A stretch of DNA of 64,000 nucleotides from an uncultured Clostridium sp. (GTDB taxonomy: Bacteria > Bacillota > Clostridia > TANB77 > CAG-508): contig CAKNJR010000007.1 in NCBI GenBank assembly GCA_930986425.1, forward strand, positions 1 through 64,000, in the 5' to 3' direction. The stretch's first letter is position 1, and the number at the start of each line of letters is the position of its first letter. Both the position numbers and the translations under genes were made by a program. The notes below the pieces were generated by a model, which worked only from the letters and a program-made list of their open reading frames with translations, searched no databases and was not told the DNA's origin. This document shows positions 1 through 8,461 of the stretch, in pieces.

Positions 1-71
1 AACTGGTAATTAGAAGTTACTTTTTCTAAATATATTTTACTTTTTCAATTGACCGATAAAAGGAGCTTCTC

Positions 72-1067
72 ATGGATTTAAATTATGTTGTAAAAGATGA
101 AACAAATATTAGACAAGTATTAAAAGAACACTTTGGAATTTCAAATAGATTATTACTTAAATTGAAACAAAATAAAAAAATATATTTAAATGGTTCAAAT
201 AACATTTATTTAGATTTTCCTGTTAAAGAAAATGATTTAATTGAAGTTGATTTGAATTTTGAAGAAGATAATTCAAATATTGTTCCTGCTAAAATGGATT
301 TAAAAATTTTATATGAAGATGATAGTTTAATTATTATAGATAAGCCTCCTCATATGCCTGTTCATCCTTCACTTAATCATTATGAAAACAGCCTATCTAA
401 TGGTTTAAAGTATTATTATGATTCTATTAATTTACATAGATTAATTAGACCAATAAATAGATTAGACAAAGATACATCTGGAATTGTCATGTTTGCGAAA
501 AATGAATATATTCAATCAAGGCTCAAAGCTTACACTAAAGAATATATTGCAATAGTTGTTGGTAAATTAGAAGGTAAAGGAATTATTGATAAACCTATTA
601 AAAGAAAGGCAGATAGCATTATTGAAAGATGTGTTTCAAGTAGAGGAGAAAAGGCTATTACTGAATATGAAGTAATAAAGAATTTTAATATTGGTGGAAA
701 AGATTTAACAGAAGTAAAATGCATTTTGCATACTGGCAAAACCCATCAAATACGCGTTCATATGGCATATATTGGTCATCCGATATTAGGAGATACTTTA
801 TATGGAAAACCTTCGGATTTAATCGACAGACAAGCTCTTCATGCTTATAGAATAAAGTTTGTACATCCAATTACTAAAAAAGAAATAGAAATTGTGAGTA
901 AGCCTATAAGCCGGGTTCTGTTTAAAGTAATCATTTATCTAGGATATGTATTGCTACATACCTCATGCCACCAAATTAAGGAGATGACGAGCAGTCTTAG
1001 CCTCCTAGTCTCGGTGTTGCTCCAGATGGGGTTTACACGGCTAGATGTGTCACCACATCTACGGTGA
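72..1067 (+). CDS. RluA-family 23S rRNA pseudouridine synthase
   Basis: Isomerises specific uridines in structured RNA, probably 23S rRNA, to pseudouridine. An S4-like RNA-binding segment covers about residues 1-60 and the catalytic domain about 75-275. The family motif RLDKDTSG is at 130-137, with the catalytic Asp at 132, and the HQIRVHM substrate-pocket motif is at 225-231. An AAAGGAG Shine-Dalgarno site precedes the ATG. Oddity: the reading frame has no stop at the usual domain end. It continues for about 55 codons through the antisense strand of the RNase P RNA gene, so the last residues (from about 275) are not family sequence. The specific target uridine cannot be told from sequence alone. 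Confidence 0.9.
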   Translation: MDLNYVVKDETNIRQVLKEHFGISNRLLLKLKQNKKIYLNGSNNIYLDFPVKENDLIEVDLNFEEDNSNIVPAKMDLKILYEDDSLIIIDKPPHMPVHPSLNHYENSLSNGLKYYYDSINLHRLIRPINRLDKDTSGIVMFAKNEYIQSRLKAYTKEYIAIVVGKLEGKGIIDKPIKRKADSIIERCVSSRGEKAITEYEVIKNFNIGGKDLTEVKCILHTGKTHQIRVHMAYIGHPILGDTLYGKPSDLIDRQALHAYRIKFVHPITKKEIEIVSKPISRVLFKVIIYLGYVLLHTSCHQIKEMTSSLSLLVSVLLQMGFTRLDVSPHLR

Positions 1068-1245
1068 GCTCTTACCTCGCCTTTTCACCCTTACCTAAAG
1101 AAACTTTAGGCGGTTATTTTCTGTTGCACTTTCCTTAAGGTCACCCCTACTGGACGTTATCCAGCATCCTCGCTCTATGGGGCCCGGACTTTCCTCACAT
1201 GCCGCCTTTCGGCACTGGCAATGCGCGATTACTCAGCTTACTCAC
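894..1245 (-). ncRNA. rnpB: RNase P RNA (rnpB)
   Basis: This is the catalytic RNA of RNase P, which matures tRNA 5' ends. Read on the minus strand it has the universal GAGGAAAGTCCGGGC block near the 5' end, the central ACAGAAA element, the GGTAAGGGTGAAAAGG-type core, and the ACCCGGCTTATAG block near the 3' end. A 9-bp P1 helix (GTGAGTAAG with CTTACTCAC) joins the two ends and fixes the boundaries to within a few bases. It is convergent with, and overlaps, the 3' end of the pseudouridine synthase gene. Confidence 0.95.
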
Positions 1246-1251
1246 CTTTCT

Positions 1252-1280
1252 ATTATAGCATATTTATATCTTCTTTACAA
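1252..1280 (-). promoter_or_regulatory. Sigma-A promoter of rnpB
   Basis: On the minus strand, TTGTAA (1275-1280), a 17-bp spacer and a perfect TATAAT (1252-1257). The predicted start lies about 7 bases downstream, at the 5' end of the P1 helix of RNase P RNA. Confidence 0.85.
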
Positions 1281-1310
1281 GATTTTCATAACATCTTATG
1301 CTATTTACTA

Positions 1311-2393
1311 ACATCCGGACACTTTTTTTTAAAAAAGGGTCCTAGACATTATTACTCGTCTAAGAACTTTTTTCTTTTATTTTTGATTCTCGTGCGTTTT
1401 TGTCATTATTGAAAAAAAGCAGCCTTTCCTATATAATTTTAAAAACCCATTTTACAAAGGAGGACTGCTTTATGAAAGCATATTATAATCAGGAGAAAAT
1501 TGCAAGTAGTTTTAGAAATTTTTTTAAAAAAGTTTTAAATTTATCTAAGCCTCATCTTTACCTTATTTCATATATTATTACTGCACTCATCTCTTCTGAA
1601 TCTGTTGTTACTTCTGATATTGCTCGTGAATTAAAAGACGATTTTTCTTTAGTCTTTCATGAATCTGTTCAACGTCGTATCAGAAGATTTTTTGCTTCTT
1701 TTTCCTCTTTGGCTTATTCTGCTTTTGAAGCTTTCATATCTTTCGTTGTTTCCAAGTTTTTGCCTAAACATCCCAATGATACTTTTCATATTTCCCTTGA
1801 TCATATGTTTTGTAAAGACAAATTTACTATTCTACTCTTTTCTCTTCGTATTGGAAAACAAGGCATTCCAATTTGGTTTCGTTGTTTCAAAGGTAAGCAC
1901 AACTCTGAAGCTTATTCACTAGATTTAATTAAAGATGGTATTTCCTTCTGCTCTAAGCTTTTCCAAGGTAATTCTTTACACCTTCTTTTCTTAGCTGACA
2001 GATGGTTTCCTCATCCTGAACTTCTTGCTTTTATTCAAAATATTGGTCATTTTTACTGCTTTCGTGCTAAATCTTTCTTCACTTATTCTTTTTATGACTC
2101 TTCTGGTAAACGCATTTCTAAACATCTTAGAGATATCTCCCCTTTAAAATACAAAGCTAAAGTTGTTCCTAATGTCCTCTTTACTAGAAAACTATTTAAA
2201 ACTACTATTGTCATTTCTAACTATTCTAATACTGACGAACCTTGGTACTTAGTTACTAATGATTCTCCAAACCGTGGTATAAGGAACTACTCTTACCATT
2301 TCGGTTCTATTGAATGCATTTTTAAATCTCAAAAAACTAATGGCTTTAGGTTTGAATCTACTAATGCACAGAAAATAGATTCTGTCCGAATGT
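1311..2393 (+). mobile_element. Truncated IS4-like insertion sequence
   Basis: Imperfect terminal inverted repeats bound the element: ACATCCGGACAC at 1311-1322, and the reverse complement of ACATTCGGACAG at 2382-2393, matching at 10 of 12 positions. It contains one DDE transposase gene. I see no convincing target-site duplication. The right repeat lies inside the last transposase codons, so the copy has probably lost the 3' part of the gene. It sits just upstream of the rnpB promoter and about 20 bp from the end of the pilin-like gene. Confidence 0.6.
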
Positions 2394-2407
2394 CAGTACA
2401 ATTCTAA
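1472..2407 (+). CDS. DDE transposase, IS4-like, C-terminally truncated
   Basis: Catalyses cut-and-paste movement of the surrounding IS. The ATG at 1472 follows an AAAGGAGG Shine-Dalgarno site. The first catalytic Asp is in HISLDHMF, the second in FLADRW, and the Glu region in SIECIFKSQKTNGFRFEST, about 15 residues before the end. Full-length relatives continue for several dozen residues after this last motif. Here the frame runs into the terminal repeat and stops, so the protein is probably inactive. Assignment to the IS4 group rests on motif layout only. Confidence 0.75.
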   Translation: MKAYYNQEKIASSFRNFFKKVLNLSKPHLYLISYIITALISSESVVTSDIARELKDDFSLVFHESVQRRIRRFFASFSSLAYSAFEAFISFVVSKFLPKHPNDTFHISLDHMFCKDKFTILLFSLRIGKQGIPIWFRCFKGKHNSEAYSLDLIKDGISFCSKLFQGNSLHLLFLADRWFPHPELLAFIQNIGHFYCFRAKSFFTYSFYDSSGKRISKHLRDISPLKYKAKVVPNVLFTRKLFKTTIVISNYSNTDEPWYLVTNDSPNRGIRNYSYHFGSIECIFKSQKTNGFRFESTNAQKIDSVRMSVQF

Positions 2408-2416
2408 AAAATTACA

Positions 2417-3661
2417 CTATTTAATACCTATATAATTTTTAGCCACTATAGCATACAAAGTACGGCTCGAGATGAAGTGGCTTGAACCATACCATGTGGG
2501 ACGTCTCCGTCGCAAGTCATAAGCTGGAGCATAATTTCCTGAATTATCATAGCCACCTCCGCGACTAACACGATAATCCTCTGCATACACCTCTTGTGTC
2601 CAATCGGCATAATTTCCCGCTAAATCATATATATTGTTTGCTTCATAGTTTGAATCTGTGCCTGTATCTTTTGGAGAACCACTATAATTTCCCCAACTAC
2701 TTGAGTCTGAATCTACTTTTGATGGATTGTCCTTGAACTTTGTCTCTTTTAACCAGTCCATAGTTGCATCCCATTGTACTCCATAAATCATTGTGCTTTT
2801 TACTTTTTCTTTTCCTGTAACTACATTTTGACATATATTATATAAATCATACCAATTTCCATTTATTTTTTCACATGATAATACTTCTCCTTTTTTTTCT
2901 GTTGGAGATTCTATATCACCCGTCAACTCATATCTTCCTATAAAAAATCCTTTATATTTTTTTATACTATCGCTCATTTCCTTATATTTTTTAACAAAAT
3001 CTTCTGCCATTTCTTCTATCGACTCATATCCTAATGTATCACAATAATCTTCATCATAATATAATAAGTCTGGCTCACGAATTATATGATCTGTTTCCCC
3101 TGGTTTGCCTACTCTGTAGTTAAGATCATCTGTTGTTTGCAGTTTACTATAAACATTTGTTTTTTTTGTTGTATAACATAATTTTACGCCATTAGTTTCC
3201 TCTATAAAATAATCATCTGGATTTTCTATTGGTACCCATACAAATTGATTTCCCTTTAAATTATTAGAAACCGGCTGAGTTGATGTTTCTGCATTCCATT
3301 CTTTTTCATCATCTTGATTATCTGATATTACTAGTCCTGTAGTTTTACTTCCGCCCACATAATAAAATCCATTTGGAATAATTACACCATCTATAACTTT
3401 TGTAATATATTCATCCATCCAGTCTTCTATTTCTCCCATTGCCAACTGTTCATTTGTTTCAGCTTCTCTCCATGTATTTGCTGCTGTTTGCGCCCTGCTG
3501 AATATACCATTTTGTCCTATTGTCAAACTTATTGCTACTCCAGCTAAGATTAATAACACTATTATTGTTACTACTAATGCTATTAATGTTATACCTTTTA
3601 CATTCTTTTTTAATTTCGTAATCTTTGCTTTTCCTTTTACTTTTGTTCTTTCTTTCTTCAT
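2417..3661 (-). CDS. Prepilin-anchored FGE/C-type-lectin-fold protein, candidate variable protein
   Basis: The first 20 residues are basic. They are followed by a prepilin peptidase site and a hydrophobic helix (about residues 23-46, KGITLIALVVTIIVLLILAG), as in type IV pseudopilins. The rest is a secreted domain ending in a formylglycine-generating-enzyme/C-type-lectin fold (NIYDLAGNYADWTQE, then RVSRGGGYDNSG, then SSRTLYAI). The last 40 residues use CGA, CGG, CGT, CCC and TCG codons that are rare elsewhere in this AT-rich gene. Retroelement-diversified variable regions occupy this same position in this fold. A GGAGG site precedes the ATG. Likely a cell-surface ligand binder; the ligand is unknown. 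Confidence 0.75.
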   Translation of the reverse strand: MKKERTKVKGKAKITKLKKNVKGITLIALVVTIIVLLILAGVAISLTIGQNGIFSRAQTAANTWREAETNEQLAMGEIEDWMDEYITKVIDGVIIPNGFYYVGGSKTTGLVISDNQDDEKEWNAETSTQPVSNNLKGNQFVWVPIENPDDYFIEETNGVKLCYTTKKTNVYSKLQTTDDLNYRVGKPGETDHIIREPDLLYYDEDYCDTLGYESIEEMAEDFVKKYKEMSDSIKKYKGFFIGRYELTGDIESPTEKKGEVLSCEKINGNWYDLYNICQNVVTGKEKVKSTMIYGVQWDATMDWLKETKFKDNPSKVDSDSSSWGNYSGSPKDTGTDSNYEANNIYDLAGNYADWTQEVYAEDYRVSRGGGYDNSGNYAPAYDLRRRRPTWYGSSHFISSRTLYAIVAKNYIGIK

Positions 3662-4017
3662 TATCTTTTGCCTCCTTTTTTCTCTTTTTTATTTATATCA
3701 TAACAAGTTTTATTTTGCAATCGTTTTTTATTGCTTTACTATATTACTTTTATTTTGCGCTATTTCTCTTCTTTTTATTCACGCACAAAAAGCTACATAT
3801 TTTAGACTTTTATATTCGCCTAAAATACATAGCTTCTTTTCTATGTTTACATAAGTTTATTTTATTAAATCTTACGATATATATATATATATACAGCCTC
3901 AAGGGTTTCAGTGATTTTCATGTCTATATTTCCTTCTTCTTTTGATTTTATTCTATATTCATTTTATACTATTAATTTTTATTTTTGTCAATCACAAATT
4001 TTAGCAACAAGCATATT
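3662..4017. other. Divergent intergenic region with a long hairpin and a TA microsatellite
   Basis: This separates the minus-strand pilin-like gene from the plus-strand cassette gene at 4122. An imperfect inverted repeat spans about 3788-3836, with 18-nt arms (AAGCTA...TTTTAG) matching at about 15 positions. Read on the minus strand it ends in CTTTTTG and so resembles a terminator or attenuator in the pilin-gene leader. A pure TA repeat lies near 3884-3892. I see no protein-coding gene. Confidence 0.4.
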
Positions 4018-4046
4018 TTGACCAATTAACATAATTATGATATAAT
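4018..4046 (+). promoter_or_regulatory. Sigma-A promoter of cassette gene 4122
   Basis: TTGACC (4018-4023), a 17-bp spacer and a perfect TATAAT (4041-4046). The spacer core (CAATTAACATAATT then ATGATATAAT) recurs almost unchanged in the promoter at 18030-18058. Confidence 0.85.
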
Positions 4047-4121
4047 ATTAATGTATTAGTCCGATACGCAATGGCATCTAAGCTATGCAAAACCCGCACA
4101 TTGAAAATGGAGGAAAAAATC

Positions 4122-5222
4122 ATGTCAAGAAAATTCACAAAATTCATTGACTATCTCATCATCATTGCAAGCATTCTGATTATATTAATCAGCGTGTGCA
4201 ACTTTCTAATCGACTACAAACAGAGTAAAGACTCGTACTATTCTTTTCAGAATTTGTACGAGGAATACCGCAACAAAAACTGGGACGGCAGTCTCATACA
4301 AAACGGCCGGCATTTCGCTATGGTAACAGAAGAAAGACGTTCAATCATGATTGACTATAATTACCAGGACGAGGAAGGATTCTACTTTCAGATTGACTAT
4401 CCTAGTCCAATGGCAAGTCGTGAGTACGTGATTGAGTCAGATGACAACGGCACTTATATCATTACTCCTGAAGATGCCACTCTTAATTACTGGAGTAATG
4501 GTAAATTGCTTAACTCTTGGGCTTTGCCAGAAAGAAATCCATCAGGCGCATATTATGGATATGACGTCTTGCTTACTGAAGAAGGACCTTTTCTATCTTA
4601 CAATTACGTCAAGTTATACAAAATTGAAGAAAACGAGCTTGTCTTTATAGCAGACGATATCGTTATGTTCAACTTGAAGTATAACAAAAGGCCGTCATAT
4701 ACAAGCCAAGATGGAAACGTACACGATTTCACTGGGCAGGTAGATAATACTATCTATGTTCCAACCGGAGATGAATGGGTTCCTTTCAGTGATAATATTA
4801 TCCAATGGGAATACTATTCACTTCACAGCGAATGGAAGAACTATGAATGGGATGGAGAATTCAAGATAACAGATGATGGCTTGTGTGTGCGCGTCACAAA
4901 TGACGTGCTACTTGTAAATGGCAAACCGACGTCGTATTTTAACTACCTTTACCCCATCGACTATGAGACTTTTTTGGACTATATGTCGTGGCCGTACAAT
5001 ATTTGCTCATATGATTATTTTATCAGTTATGAGTTTGATAAACCATTCCTGATGAGATTCGAGCATGGCAATTTTGTGGATGGAGCGATATTGCCTCATG
5101 ACGGCAAGTGGAAAATCAAGGGGACAGTAAACTTTTGTCAGCAGTTAGAATTGTTGGGCTCTGATGAGCAGTATTACTACGACCCTGAACTTGGCATCGT
5201 ATTCAGGCATGAAGCCGCTTAA
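4122..5222 (+). CDS. Unknown membrane-anchored protein, GC-rich cassette A
   Basis: 366 residues that I do not recognise. One transmembrane helix at about 10-30 (YLIIIASILIILISVCNFLI) is followed by a long extracytoplasmic region rich in Tyr, Trp, Asp and Glu. This region may be repeated beta structure, but I see no family motif. The start at 4122 is chosen because a GGAGG lies 8 bases upstream; an earlier in-frame ATG at 4071 has no such site. The gene is a stand-alone unit with its own promoter and strong terminator. It is clearly richer in GC, with codons such as CGC, GTC and ACG that the flanking genes avoid, which suggests transfer. Confidence 0.7.
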   Translation: MSRKFTKFIDYLIIIASILIILISVCNFLIDYKQSKDSYYSFQNLYEEYRNKNWDGSLIQNGRHFAMVTEERRSIMIDYNYQDEEGFYFQIDYPSPMASREYVIESDDNGTYIITPEDATLNYWSNGKLLNSWALPERNPSGAYYGYDVLLTEEGPFLSYNYVKLYKIEENELVFIADDIVMFNLKYNKRPSYTSQDGNVHDFTGQVDNTIYVPTGDEWVPFSDNIIQWEYYSLHSEWKNYEWDGEFKITDDGLCVRVTNDVLLVNGKPTSYFNYLYPIDYETFLDYMSWPYNICSYDYFISYEFDKPFLMRFEHGNFVDGAILPHDGKWKIKGTVNFCQQLELLGSDEQYYYDPELGIVFRHEAA

Positions 5223-5265
5223 ACATAGATTTTAGTGCTTCTGCCTGACTCTATCTTTCAACTGT

Positions 5266-5325
5266 GGGCGGAGTAAGTGGTAGACACTCTTGTGTCTTTC
5301 TCTTACCCCGCCCTTTATTTTTTTA
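5266..5325 (+). terminator. Intrinsic terminator of cassette A
   Basis: A long, slightly imperfect stem (GGGCGGAGTAAG paired with CTTACCCCGCCC, plus an inner GACAC/GTGTC helix) followed by TTTATTTTTTTA. Confidence 0.85.
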
Positions 5326-5394
5326 TAATGTATAAAATTTACAAATTTAGTTAATAATATAAATGAATTTCATATAGAAATGGAGGTGCCTCAT

Positions 5395-5499
5395 ATGGGT
5401 AAAAATAAAGATTGCAAAAAAGACAAAAAGAATTCATCAAAAAATTGTCCAAAAGGAAACGAACAAAATAACATGAAAAAACAAGATGAAGAAAAATAG
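5395..5499 (+). CDS. Small Lys/Asn-rich protein (34 aa)
   Basis: The ATG follows a strong GGAGGTG Shine-Dalgarno site. The product is 34 residues, highly charged (MGKNKDCKKDKKNSSKNC...), with two Cys and no membrane segment. AT-rich composition matches the host rather than the cassette next to it. Function unknown. A real small gene is likely because of the ribosome-binding site and the hairpin at 5527-5546 downstream. Confidence 0.5.
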   Translation: MGKNKDCKKDKKNSSKNCPKGNEQNNMKKQDEEK

Positions 5500-5556
5500 T
5501 TTTAAATAAAAGACGACAATTAGAAAGGGGCTAAAAAATAGCCCCTTAAAAAAATC

Positions 5557-5617
5557 GTCAGTTGGGACAGTTCTATTTGACATGATATTTTGGTCAAATA
5601 GAACTGTCCCAACTGAC
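5557..5617. repeat. Perfect 25-bp inverted repeat (REP-like, GGGACAG type)
   Basis: The arms at 5557-5581 and 5593-5617 are exact reverse complements around an 11-base loop. The core GGGACAGTTCTATTTGAC resembles the GGGACGG-type interspersed repeats at 60400 and 62739. Confidence 0.75.
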
Positions 5618-5649
5618 AAAACTAGCACTTTTAAAAGTCTCTTATTTTA

Positions 5650-6643
5650 TTACAATATTTCAAGTTGCTCCATTGCAAGCTTATATTTCATATAAAAAAT
5701 CTCTTTATCTTCTAATCCAACACTTCTTTGCAATTCTTCCAAAAGTGTATACGACTTTTCTAAAGTAGACTTTTCAGTATCTCTTATTTCTTCCATTTGC
5801 ATATTTTTAGATAATGTATTTATTGCATTTGTTACGTTTGTGTTCATCTCTCCCCAATTTTCGCTATTTGCTGATACATAACTACTTAGTACATATGCTT
5901 TTGTGTTATATACATTTAATTTAGTTTCATCACTTGAAAAATATGATAAATATTTTGGCAAAAGTGTATATAAGTTATATAAATTTATAAGTGCACTATT
6001 CTTATCTTGTACTTTAACTGCCTGTGCTACTCCATCAAGTGTTGTGCTAAAGCTAGAAATATCACTTTCTCCAACATTTAGAGCCTTCATATCTATACTA
6101 ATTGTTGGCCATGCAGTATACAAAGTTTCTACTCCATAAGAGATTTCATCCCAAGGAATATCATCATAATTTGAATTTAATAACGAATCTACTTGTGCCA
6201 ATCTTGATGTTCTAGCTTCACTTTGATTTGAGCTTTCTGACGAATTGCTATTTCCTCCAGAACTACCTCCACTTTGATCACTACTTTGTTCATTTCCACC
6301 GATTTTGTTCACTTCCGCTACTGCTTTGACCGACATTTTCAGTCGTCTGTGAACCATTTCCTGCACTTTCATTATTATTTGATGAATTATTTTGTTGCTC
6401 ACTTTCATTAACTTCTTTTATTGTTACTTGATACCTTGAATATGAAATGTTATTAAGATTGTTCATAAGTTGAATAATAGATGAATCTAAATATGTTATT
6501 TCACCCTCTGCTTTTTCGGTAAGTATAGCATATTCTTCTCCCTCTTTACTTCCCCAAAATCTAATATATATTAATATTGCTAATAAAATCACAAAAATAA
6601 TCATTAAAGTTATTAGCAAATATTTACTAATTTGATTTTTCAT
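5650..6643 (-). pseudogene. Frameshifted membrane-anchored Ser/Asn/Gly-rich protein
   Basis: Two overlapping frames form one protein. The N-terminal part (6290-6643) has a transmembrane helix at about residues 8-27, then a short domain and a Gln/Asn/Ser linker, and it ends at a TGA in the linker. The C-terminal part continues, one base out of frame, through the same Ser/Gly linker into a mostly helical domain (IPWDEISYGVETLYTAWP and onward) to 5650. Low-complexity coding stays plausible in both frames around 6290-6310, which marks the indel. The C-terminal frame has an ATG at 6408, but no helix or signal would precede it. Function unknown. Its start codon sits 3' of a small hairpin that includes the ribosome-binding site. 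Confidence 0.65.
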
Positions 6644-6645
6644 AA

Positions 6646-6674
6646 AAACACCTCGTTACTAGTATTTACGCGAG
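6646..6674 (-). promoter_or_regulatory. Hairpin overlapping the ribosome-binding site of the 6643 gene
   Basis: On the minus strand ACCTCG pairs with CGAGGT around a 15-base loop. The second arm contains the GAGGTG Shine-Dalgarno site of the ATG at 6643. It could reduce translation; this is inference from the pairing only. Confidence 0.35.
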
Positions 6675-6767
6675 GTTTGAAATTTATTCATTTAATTATA
6701 AAATGCCAATATATCCTCGAAGCAAATGCAGAAGAATATATTGGTCTTAGATTTTTAAACTGCAATT

Positions 6768-7760
6768 TTATTCCTTTTCAAATTTTATTGCTCTTGTCAT
6801 TAATTTATTTACTGCATCTTGTGGCTTTAAGTTATTGTATAAAACATCATATGCTGCATTTACAATTGGCATTTCTACATCATATTTTTCAGCTAATTTT
6901 TTTGCAACTTCGATATTTTCAACACTTTCAATTGTCATGCCTATTTCTTTTTTAGCTTCTTCAATAGCTTTGCCTTTTCCTATTAATCTTCCTGCTCTTC
7001 TATTTCTACTTTCATCACTTGAACAAGTAAGTATTAAATCTCCTAATCCTGAAAGTCCAAAAAATGTGTTTTTGTCAGCTCCCATTTTTTCGCCAAGTCT
7101 TGTTATTTCTGCCAAGCCTCTTGTTATAAGCGCAGATTGTGCATTTGTTCCAAAATTAAGTTCAGCACAAATTCCAGCACAAAATGCAATTATATTTTTT
7201 AAAGCTCCTCCAACTTCTACTCCTACAACATCTCTTGATTTATATATTCTCATATATTCATTCATAAGTAAGCTTGATACTTCATCTAAAACATCATCGT
7301 GCTTTGATGCTAAAATTATGGCTGTTGGAATATGTTTTACAACTTCTGTTGCATAACTTGGACCTGAAAATGCTGCTATTTTTGCAGTAGGTAATTCTTC
7401 TAGCATTACCTCATCCAAAGTTTTTAATGTTGCATTTTCCAATCCTTTTGAACAAATTACAATTGGTTTATCTTTAACATAGTCTTTATACTGTTTAAAT
7501 ACATTTCTTGTAACTTTTGATGGTGTAACATGAAATATATAATCTGCGCCTTTTACAACTTCTACTACATCATTTGAGCAATATATTTTTTCATCCAAAA
7601 CCATGTCTGGAATAAACATACATTTTCTCTCATTATTTATTAGATTTTTCTCCTCTTCTGTAAAAGACCATACTTTTACATTGTTTCCCATTTCTGCTAA
7701 GTGGTTAGCTAAAGCCATTCCCCAGCTACCGCTACCTACTACTGCAATATTTTTACTCAT
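6768..7760 (-). CDS. gpsA: Glycerol-3-phosphate dehydrogenase [NAD(P)+]
   Basis: Reduces dihydroxyacetone phosphate to sn-glycerol-3-phosphate, the backbone for phospholipid synthesis, in the cytoplasm. 330 residues, the usual length. The Rossmann motif GSGSWG is at 9-14, the FSGPSYATEV motif near 131, and the catalytic Lys at 188 in GGALKNIIA. Its start lies 9 bases after the plsY stop, so it is the last gene of a der-plsY-gpsA operon. Its product is the substrate for PlsY. Confidence 0.96.
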   Translation of the reverse strand: MSKNIAVVGSGSWGMALANHLAEMGNNVKVWSFTEEEKNLINNERKCMFIPDMVLDEKIYCSNDVVEVVKGADYIFHVTPSKVTRNVFKQYKDYVKDKPIVICSKGLENATLKTLDEVMLEELPTAKIAAFSGPSYATEVVKHIPTAIILASKHDDVLDEVSSLLMNEYMRIYKSRDVVGVEVGGALKNIIAFCAGICAELNFGTNAQSALITRGLAEITRLGEKMGADKNTFFGLSGLGDLILTCSSDESRNRRAGRLIGKGKAIEEAKKEIGMTIESVENIEVAKKLAEKYDVEMPIVNAAYDVLYNNLKPQDAVNKLMTRAIKFEKE

Positions 7761-7769
7761 TTGTGCCTC

Positions 7770-8417
7770 CTATTTTTTAAATATTAGCTTATTCTCTGTT
7801 CCACTAGCCATTCTTTGAATATTTGACCTATGATTGAATATAACAATTAGTGCCATAATTATTCCGAAAACTAGGTATGATATTCTTGTAGATGAATCAC
7901 CTACTAAGAAATTATTTGTTATGAAGAAGCAAAGTACTGGGAAAAGAATTGCTGCTGCAATTGAGCCAAGTGCTACTATTCTAGTAATTGCCATTAATAC
8001 TAAAGCAAATACTAAACAAATTAGTCCTATTTGCCAATTTGTAATTAATAATACACCTAGCGCTGTTGCAACACCTTTGCCACCTTTAAATCCAAAGAAT
8101 ATTGGGAATGTGTGTCCAAGTACAACACATACACCTGCAATTTGTATTAAAAGAGCTGCATTCCATACATCGGCATTTGCTATTTTTCCCATTAAGAATG
8201 CTACTAAAACTGCTACTACACCTTTTAATACATCACATATAAGTGTTAGTATTGCTGGCTTTTTTCCTGCTGTTCTTAATACATTTGTACTACCTGCATT
8301 TCCACTGCCTTTTTGTCTTACATCAAATCCAGCGAATTTTTTTGTAAAAATAATTGAAAAGCTTATGCTTCCTAATAAATATGCTATTATTGCTGTTAAA
8401 ATTAGTGCCCAAATCAT
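7770..8417 (-). CDS. plsY: Acyl-phosphate:glycerol-3-phosphate acyltransferase PlsY
   Basis: Integral membrane enzyme that transfers an acyl group from acyl-phosphate to glycerol-3-phosphate, giving lysophosphatidate. 215 residues with several hydrophobic helices. The active-site loops GSGNAGSTN (37-45) and FKGGKGVAT (near 110) are present. It lies between der and gpsA, and the pairing with gpsA supplies substrate and acylation in one transcript. Confidence 0.96.
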   Translation of the reverse strand: MIWALILTAIIAYLLGSISFSIIFTKKFAGFDVRQKGSGNAGSTNVLRTAGKKPAILTLICDVLKGVVAVLVAFLMGKIANADVWNAALLIQIAGVCVVLGHTFPIFFGFKGGKGVATALGVLLITNWQIGLICLVFALVLMAITRIVALGSIAAAILFPVLCFFITNNFLVGDSSTRISYLVFGIIMALIVIFNHRSNIQRMASGTENKLIFKK

Positions 8418-8461
8418 GTTATTTGTCCTCCTTTATATCTTGCTAAAAAATAATTACAATT

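Noticed and set aside
1221-1412. A 63-codon plus-strand frame in front of the IS element.
   Set aside because: It starts inside antisense rnpB and crosses the IS end; no ribosome-binding site or homology-like pattern.
3625-3945. A 106-codon Phe/Leu-rich plus-strand frame.
   Set aside because: It overlaps the start of the pilin-like gene and its leader in antisense; the Phe/Leu bias comes from reading A-rich DNA backwards.
2417-4121. A complete diversity-generating retroelement.
   Set aside because: Only a possible target gene is seen. No reverse transcriptase, accessory gene or template repeat is present in the window.
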